Shown: positions 59,581 to 64,000 of the stretch, piece by piece
Layout: every line of letters begins with the position of its first letter
Position numbering within the stretch: the first letter of the stretch is position 1
Assembly (NCBI RefSeq): GCF_012570365.1
Contig: NZ_CP046208.1
Coordinates: 253,472-317,471, forward strand
Source of the DNA: Enterobacteriaceae endosymbiont of Donacia clavipes
GTDB lineage: Bacteria > Pseudomonadota > Gammaproteobacteria > Enterobacterales > Enterobacteriaceae
Length of the DNA: 64,000 nt
Direction of reading: 5' to 3'
The notes under the pieces: generated by a model
Databases searched by the model: none
Told to the model about the DNA's origin: nothing
The model's input: the letters and a program-made list of their open reading frames with translations, nothing else
Program-made: the position numbers and the translations under genes

Positions 59581-61398
59581 TTATTCAGGTGGTCTTACTT
59601 TTTTTCTAGCCATTAAATCATCAATTTGTATTATACCTATTGTTTCATATTTAATTAGAGTATTTTTCATAGCATGTAAAATATCAATATTGTCACTTAA
59701 AATTTTAAAAGCTCTATTATAATTTTCTTGTATTAAAAATTTAACTTCTTGATCAATTATTTTAGCTGTTTCATCGGACATATGTTTAGCTTTAGCTACT
59801 GATCTACCTAAAAAAATTTCTCCTTCTTCTTCTGCATATAACAAAGGACCTAATTTTTTAGAAAAACCCCATTGAGTTACCATATTTTTTGCAATATTCG
59901 TTGCAACCTTAATATCATTAGATGATCCTGTTGATACATATTGTTCACCATAAATAATTTCTTCAGCTATTCTACCACCATATAATGTAGATATTTTACT
60001 TTCTAATTTTTGACGACTAATACTAATTATATCAATTTCAGGTAAAAAAAACGTTACTCCTAATGCTCTTCCTCTAGGAATAATTGTAACTTTATGTACT
60101 GGATCATGATCTGGAACTAATCTCCCAATAATCGCATGACCTGCTTCATGATAAGCAGTAGCTTCTTTTTGTTTTTCTGTCATTACTAAAGAACGTCTTT
60201 CTGCACCCATCATAATTTTATCTTTTGCTTGTTCTAATTCTAACATAGACACAAAATTATAATTTTGACGAGCTGCTAATAAAGCTGCTTCATTTATTAA
60301 ATTTGCTAAGTCAGCTCCTGAAAAACCTGGTGTACCTCTTGCTAAAATTTTTAAATCAACTTCTTTAGATATAGGTATATTTTTTATATGTATTTTTAAT
60401 ACTTGTTCTCTTCCTCTTATATCTGGCAAACCAACAATTACTTGACGATCAAAACGACCTGGTCTTAAAAGGGCTGGATCTAATACATCAGGACGATTAG
60501 TGGCTGCAATAACAATAATACTTTCATTATTATTAAAACCATCCATTTCAACTAACATTTGATTTAGAGTTTGCTCCCTTTCATCATGCCCACCACCTAA
60601 TCCTGCTCCTCTTTGCCTTCCTACAGCATCTATTTCATCAATAAAAATAATACATGGAGATGATTTTTTAGCTCTACTAAACATATCTCTTACTCTAGAA
60701 GCACCAACTCCTACAAACATTTCAACAAAATCAGAACCCGAAATAGTAAAAAATGGTACTTTTGATTCTCCAGCTATAGCTTTAGCTAATAAAGTTTTTC
60801 CAGTTCCTGGAGGACCTACCATTAAAATTCCTTTAGGGATCTTACCTCCTAATTTTTGAAATTTTGCTGGTTCTTTTAAGTAATCAACTAATTCTTTAAC
60901 TTCTTCTTTTGCTTCATCACATCCAGCTACATCATTAAATGTAATTTTTATTTGATCTGTTGTTAACATTTTAGCTTTACTTTTTCCAAAAGATAAAGCT
61001 CCTTTACCACCACCTTGTAGTTGACGCATAAAAAAAATCCAAACTCCAATTAATAGTAACATTGGGAACCAAGAAATAAAAATAGATAGTAACATACTAG
61101 GGGATTCAAGAGGTTCTCCTAATACTTTAATATTTTTTGAAAGTAACATTTCAAGTAAATGTGAATCATGCATTGGTAAATAAGTAGTATAATTACTATT
61201 ATCTTTTCTAACAACACGAATTTTTCTTCCATTAATACTTGTTTTAACTATTTTATCTTGTTTTATTTCGGATAAAAAAGTCGAATATTCAATTTTATTT
61301 TTTTTATTTGATTCATTTGGATTTAAACTCTGGAAAACAGATATTAATATGACTGTAATTGCTAACCAGAGAATTAGATTTTTTGCCATATCATTCAA
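59581..61398 (-). CDS. ftsH: ATP-dependent zinc metalloprotease FtsH
   Basis: Membrane-bound AAA+ protease that degrades unassembled membrane proteins and regulators. Two membrane segments (about 8-23 and 104-123) flank a periplasmic domain. The AAA domain has Walker A GPPGTGKT with K201, Walker [12 protein letters not shown] and the arginine-finger region RPGRFDRQ. The zinc motif is HEAGH in [20 protein letters not shown]. The 605 residues end at KKVRPPE, lacking the disordered 35-40-residue tail of E. coli FtsH. A start three codons downstream (MAKNLIL) is possible; GAGG is nearer the first ATG. Confidence 0.97.
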   Translation of the reverse strand: MNDMAKNLILWLAITVILISVFQSLNPNESNKKNKIEYSTFLSEIKQDKIVKTSINGRKIRVVRKDNSNYTTYLPMHDSHLLEMLLSKNIKVLGEPLESPSMLLSIFISWFPMLLLIGVWIFFMRQLQGGGKGALSFGKSKAKMLTTDQIKITFNDVAGCDEAKEEVKELVDYLKEPAKFQKLGGKIPKGILMVGPPGTGKTLLAKAIAGESKVPFFTISGSDFVEMFVGVGASRVRDMFSRAKKSSPCIIFIDEIDAVGRQRGAGLGGGHDEREQTLNQMLVEMDGFNNNESIIVIAATNRPDVLDPALLRPGRFDRQVIVGLPDIRGREQVLKIHIKNIPISKEVDLKILARGTPGFSGADLANLINEAALLAARQNYNFVSMLELEQAKDKIMMGAERRSLVMTEKQKEATAYHEAGHAIIGRLVPDHDPVHKVTIIPRGRALGVTFFLPEIDIISISRQKLESKISTLYGGRIAEEIIYGEQYVSTGSSNDIKVATNIAKNMVTQWGFSKKLGPLLYAEEEGEIFLGRSVAKAKHMSDETAKIIDQEVKFLIQENYNRAFKILSDNIDILHAMKNTLIKYETIGIIQIDDLMARKKVRPPE

Positions 61399-61440
61399 AA
61401 GAATAACCTCTTGTAACTTTGTTAGTATATTTATTTTATA

Positions 61441-62073
61441 TTAATTTTTATATTTTTTTGCAACAATATAAATTTCACATGATTGAGATCTTGAAGCATT
61501 AGGTTTACTAATTTTAGTTATTTTAAATACAGAACTAATTTTATTATAAAATTTAATTAATCCCTTACCTTGAAAAGTTTTTATTAAAAAAATTCCATTA
61601 TATTCTAATAAAGAATAACATAATTTTAATGCTATTTCATTTAAATGAATAATACGTGGTATATCTATTTCTTTTATTCCTGAAATATTAGGAGCCATAT
61701 CAGACATTATTATTTGAACTTTTTTTTTATTTAGTATTTTTAATATTTTATTTAATGTAATAGGATTATATATATTTCCTTGATAAAAATAAACTTTATG
61801 AATAGGATTCATTGGTAATATATCACAAGCTATAATTTTTCCCTTTTTACCAATTTTTGATGCAGCAAAACTAGACCATCCACCAGGTGAAGATCCTAAA
61901 TCAATTATTGTTATATTATTTCGAAATATTTTATGTTTTTTTTCTATTTCTTCTAATTTAAACCATGATCTAGATCTGAATTTATTAATATTTTTTTTTA
62001 CTTTTTTTATATAATAATCTTTATTATAATTTTTTAACCATTTTTTAGATTTTTTATTTTTTTTAAAATTCAT
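61441..62073 (-). CDS. rlmE: 23S rRNA (uridine-2'-O)-methyltransferase RlmE (FtsJ)
   Basis: Methylates U2552 of 23S rRNA in the A loop, a late 50S assembly step. The 210 residues (E. coli 209) contain the SAM site IDLGSSPGGWSSFAA, the catalytic Lys/Asp set in FRSRSWFKLEEI, MSDMAPNISG and LIKTFQGKG. It precedes ftsH as in E. coli. Upstream, across 154 bases, lies the end of rpoC, which is not its E. coli neighbour, so this marks a rearrangement or large deletion. Confidence 0.96.
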   Translation of the reverse strand: MNFKKNKKSKKWLKNYNKDYYIKKVKKNINKFRSRSWFKLEEIEKKHKIFRNNITIIDLGSSPGGWSSFAASKIGKKGKIIACDILPMNPIHKVYFYQGNIYNPITLNKILKILNKKKVQIIMSDMAPNISGIKEIDIPRIIHLNEIALKLCYSLLEYNGIFLIKTFQGKGLIKFYNKISSVFKITKISKPNASRSQSCEIYIVAKKYKN

Positions 62074-62227
62074 AAAAATTATTTTTTATAAAATACTTAA
62101 TAAATTTTAAATACTGATAAATATAATTTTTTAAAATTATATATTATATAATAACAAAAAATTTTAAACATTACAATTTATAACAGAAGAAAAAAATTTA
62201 AAAAATTGTTTCTTTTAAAATAATTTT

Positions 62228-64000
62228 TTAATTAGCATTTAATAATTCAGTTAAATTAGCAGCAGCCGAATCTGCTGAAGAAATATTATTTGTCTTTTTA
62301 TTTAATAATTTTTTTTTCTTAATTCTATTTTGATGATAAGAATATCCAGTTCCAGCAGGAATTAATCTTCCTACAATAACATTTTCTTTTAATCCTTTTA
62401 ATTTGTCACATTTACCAGATACTGATGATTCAGTTAAAACTCTTGTTGTTTCTTGAAAAGAAGCAGCAGAAATAAAGGATGAAGTTGCTAAAGAAGCTTT
62501 AGTAATACCCAATAAATCATGATTATATAATACTAAATTTTTCCCTTGCTCTTGTAATTTTTTATTTGTAATTTTTATTTTTGATACTTCTACTTGTTCT
62601 CCTTCTAAAAAATTAGAATCTCCCATTTTTATTATAGTAGCTTTACGTAACATTTGACGTATAATAACTTCTATATGTTTATCATTAATTTTTACTCCTT
62701 GAAGTCGATAAACATCTTGTACTTCGTTAATTATATAATTAGTAACAGCATTAATTCCTCTTAATCTTAAAATATCATGTGGAGATTCTGGACCATCTGA
62801 AATTATATCTCCTTTATTAATTAATTCTCCTTCAAATATATTAAGCTGTCTCCATTTTGGAATCATTTCTTCATATGGTTTAATATCAGAATTTACAGGA
62901 GTAATTATTATTCGTCTTTTTCCTTTTGTTTCTTTACCAAAAGAAATAATACCACTAATTTCTGCTAAAATAGCAGAATCTTTTGGTTTTCTAGCTTCAA
63001 ATAAATCAGCTACTCTTGGAAGTCCTCCAGTAATATCTTTAGTTCCACCTGATTCTTGAGGTACTTTTGCTAAAACATCTCCTATATTTATATTAATACC
63101 ATCTTTTAAGTGAACTATTGATTTATTAGGTAAAAAATAATGTGCAGGCATGTCCGTACCTGGAATTATTATATCTTCACCATTATTATTTATTATTTTA
63201 ATCATAGGTCTAAAATCTCTTCCTATAGAAGTTCTTTCAAAAGTATCTAAAACAACAATAGATGTTAATCCAGTTAAATCATCAGTTTGTTTTATAATTG
63301 TTTGTCCTTCTAACATATCAACAAATTTTATTTTTCCACTTACTTCACTAATAATAGGCATACTATGCGGATCCCAGTAAGAAACTATTTCTCCTGCAAT
63401 AATATCTGATCCATTTTTTTTTGTTATAATAGCACCATATGGTATTTTATAACTTTCTATGATTTTATTTAAATTATTTATAATTTTTAATTCAGAATTT
63501 CTAGATATTACTACTAATTTATTAGTAGAATTTATAACTGATTTTACATTTATTAATTTTATAGTTCCATTATCTTTAACTTGAATACTCGATTCTGTAG
63601 CAGAACGAGAAGCAGCACCTCCAACATGAAAGGTTCTCATTGTTAATTGTGTTCCAGGTTCACCTATTGATTGTGCTGCAATAACTCCTACAGCTTCTCC
63701 TATATTTATAAGATGTCCTCTAGCTAAATCACGACCATAACAATATGCACAAACTCCAAAATTATTTTCACAACTAACAACAGATCTTACTTTAATATCA
63801 TCAATTGAATATTGTTCTAATATATCACAGTATTTTTCATTTAATAATGTATTTCTATGAATTAAAATTTTTTTGCTATTTGGATAAAAAATATCTTCTG
63901 AAACGACTCTTCCCAATACTCTCTCTCTTAGAGATTCTTTTATATCTCCTCCAGTAATAATAGAAGAAATTTTTATACCATCTAAAGTTAAACAATCATT
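62228..64000 (-). CDS. rpoC: RNA polymerase subunit beta', C-terminal part (runs off right edge)
   Basis: Largest RNA polymerase core subunit. The window holds the last 590 residues; the frame is open through the right edge, so the catalytic NADFDGD loop and N-terminus lie outside. Visible are [20 protein letters not shown], the second zinc site [18 protein letters not shown], the trigger-loop/bridge-adjacent [40 protein letters not shown] and [18 protein letters not shown]. The C-terminal end is [27 protein letters not shown] and [12 protein letters not shown]. There is no sign of decay. Confidence 0.97.
   Translation of the reverse strand, partial: NDCLTLDGIKISSIITGGDIKESLRERVLGRVVSEDIFYPNSKKILIHRNTLLNEKYCDILEQYSIDDIKVRSVVSCENNFGVCAYCYGRDLARGHLINIGEAVGVIAAQSIGEPGTQLTMRTFHVGGAASRSATESSIQVKDNGTIKLINVKSVINSTNKLVVISRNSELKIINNLNKIIESYKIPYGAIITKKNGSDIIAGEIVSYWDPHSMPIISEVSGKIKFVDMLEGQTIIKQTDDLTGLTSIVVLDTFERTSIGRDFRPMIKIINNNGEDIIIPGTDMPAHYFLPNKSIVHLKDGININIGDVLAKVPQESGGTKDITGGLPRVADLFEARKPKDSAILAEISGIISFGKETKGKRRIIITPVNSDIKPYEEMIPKWRQLNIFEGELINKGDIISDGPESPHDILRLRGINAVTNYIINEVQDVYRLQGVKINDKHIEVIIRQMLRKATIIKMGDSNFLEGEQVEVSKIKITNKKLQEQGKNLVLYNHDLLGITKASLATSSFISAASFQETTRVLTESSVSGKCDKLKGLKENVIVGRLIPAGTGYSYHQNRIKKKKLLNKKTNNISSADSAAANLTELLNAN

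Overview
The window reads as a stretch of the reduced chromosome of an obligate intracellular, probably insect-associated, gammaproteobacterium of the Enterobacterales type (Buchnera/Blochmannia-like; the genus cannot be fixed from this alone). The reasons are: extremely AT-rich DNA even inside core genes; proteins that align almost residue for residue with Escherichia coli orthologues apart from Lys/Asn/Ile enrichment; E. coli gene order kept in blocks, with many members missing inside each block; AT-only gaps; homopolymer runs up to 13 bases inside genes; and no mobile elements, phage, CRISPR or toxin genes.

Layout. 1-4278: partial cca, ribB, a tRNA Arg-His-Pro cluster, rho, trxA, dksA. 4915-8587: sodA, then aroE/tsaC facing def/fmt. 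8580-22292: one long minus-strand block holding the alpha, spc and S10 ribosomal operons (rplQ to rpsJ, with secY and rpoA). 22530-25765: ruvX, yggT, hemW, trmB, yggX, a thinned copy of the E. coli ygg region. 25795-25970: tRNA-Ala and tRNA-Ile, normally inside an rRNA operon but here without rRNA, followed by a gene-free stretch of about 1.16 kb. 27136-30493: asnS, an OmpF-type porin and gloC. 30583-34918: rpsA, aroA, serC. 34963-43553: rodA, mrdA (frameshifted), holA, leuS, ybeY, miaB. 43616-43876: tRNA Gln, Leu, Met. 43983-48778: glnS, fldA, ybfF, pgi. 48970-62073: deaD, pnp, rpsO, truB, rbfA, infB, nusA, tRNA-fMet, tRNA-Leu, secG, ftsH, rlmE, the E. coli deaD-to-rlmE segment with several genes removed. 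62228-64000: the C-terminal part of rpoC.

Function. Nearly everything serves translation, transcription, RNA processing, protein export and quality control. The metabolic genes are few and fit a nutritional symbiont: aroE and aroA (chorismate), serC (serine and pyridoxal phosphate), ribB (riboflavin), pgi (hexose phosphate), with fldA and sodA for redox. mrdA/rodA suggest a remaining elongation-type peptidoglycan machine and the porin an outer membrane.

I found no previously undescribed multi-gene system. The most interesting signals are molecular decay and its possible rescue: an 11-base A tract that breaks mrdA (PBP2) while its catalytic motifs stay intact, and a leucyl-tRNA synthetase whose editing-site motifs have eroded. 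Base composition and identity statements are by eye; no database search was run.
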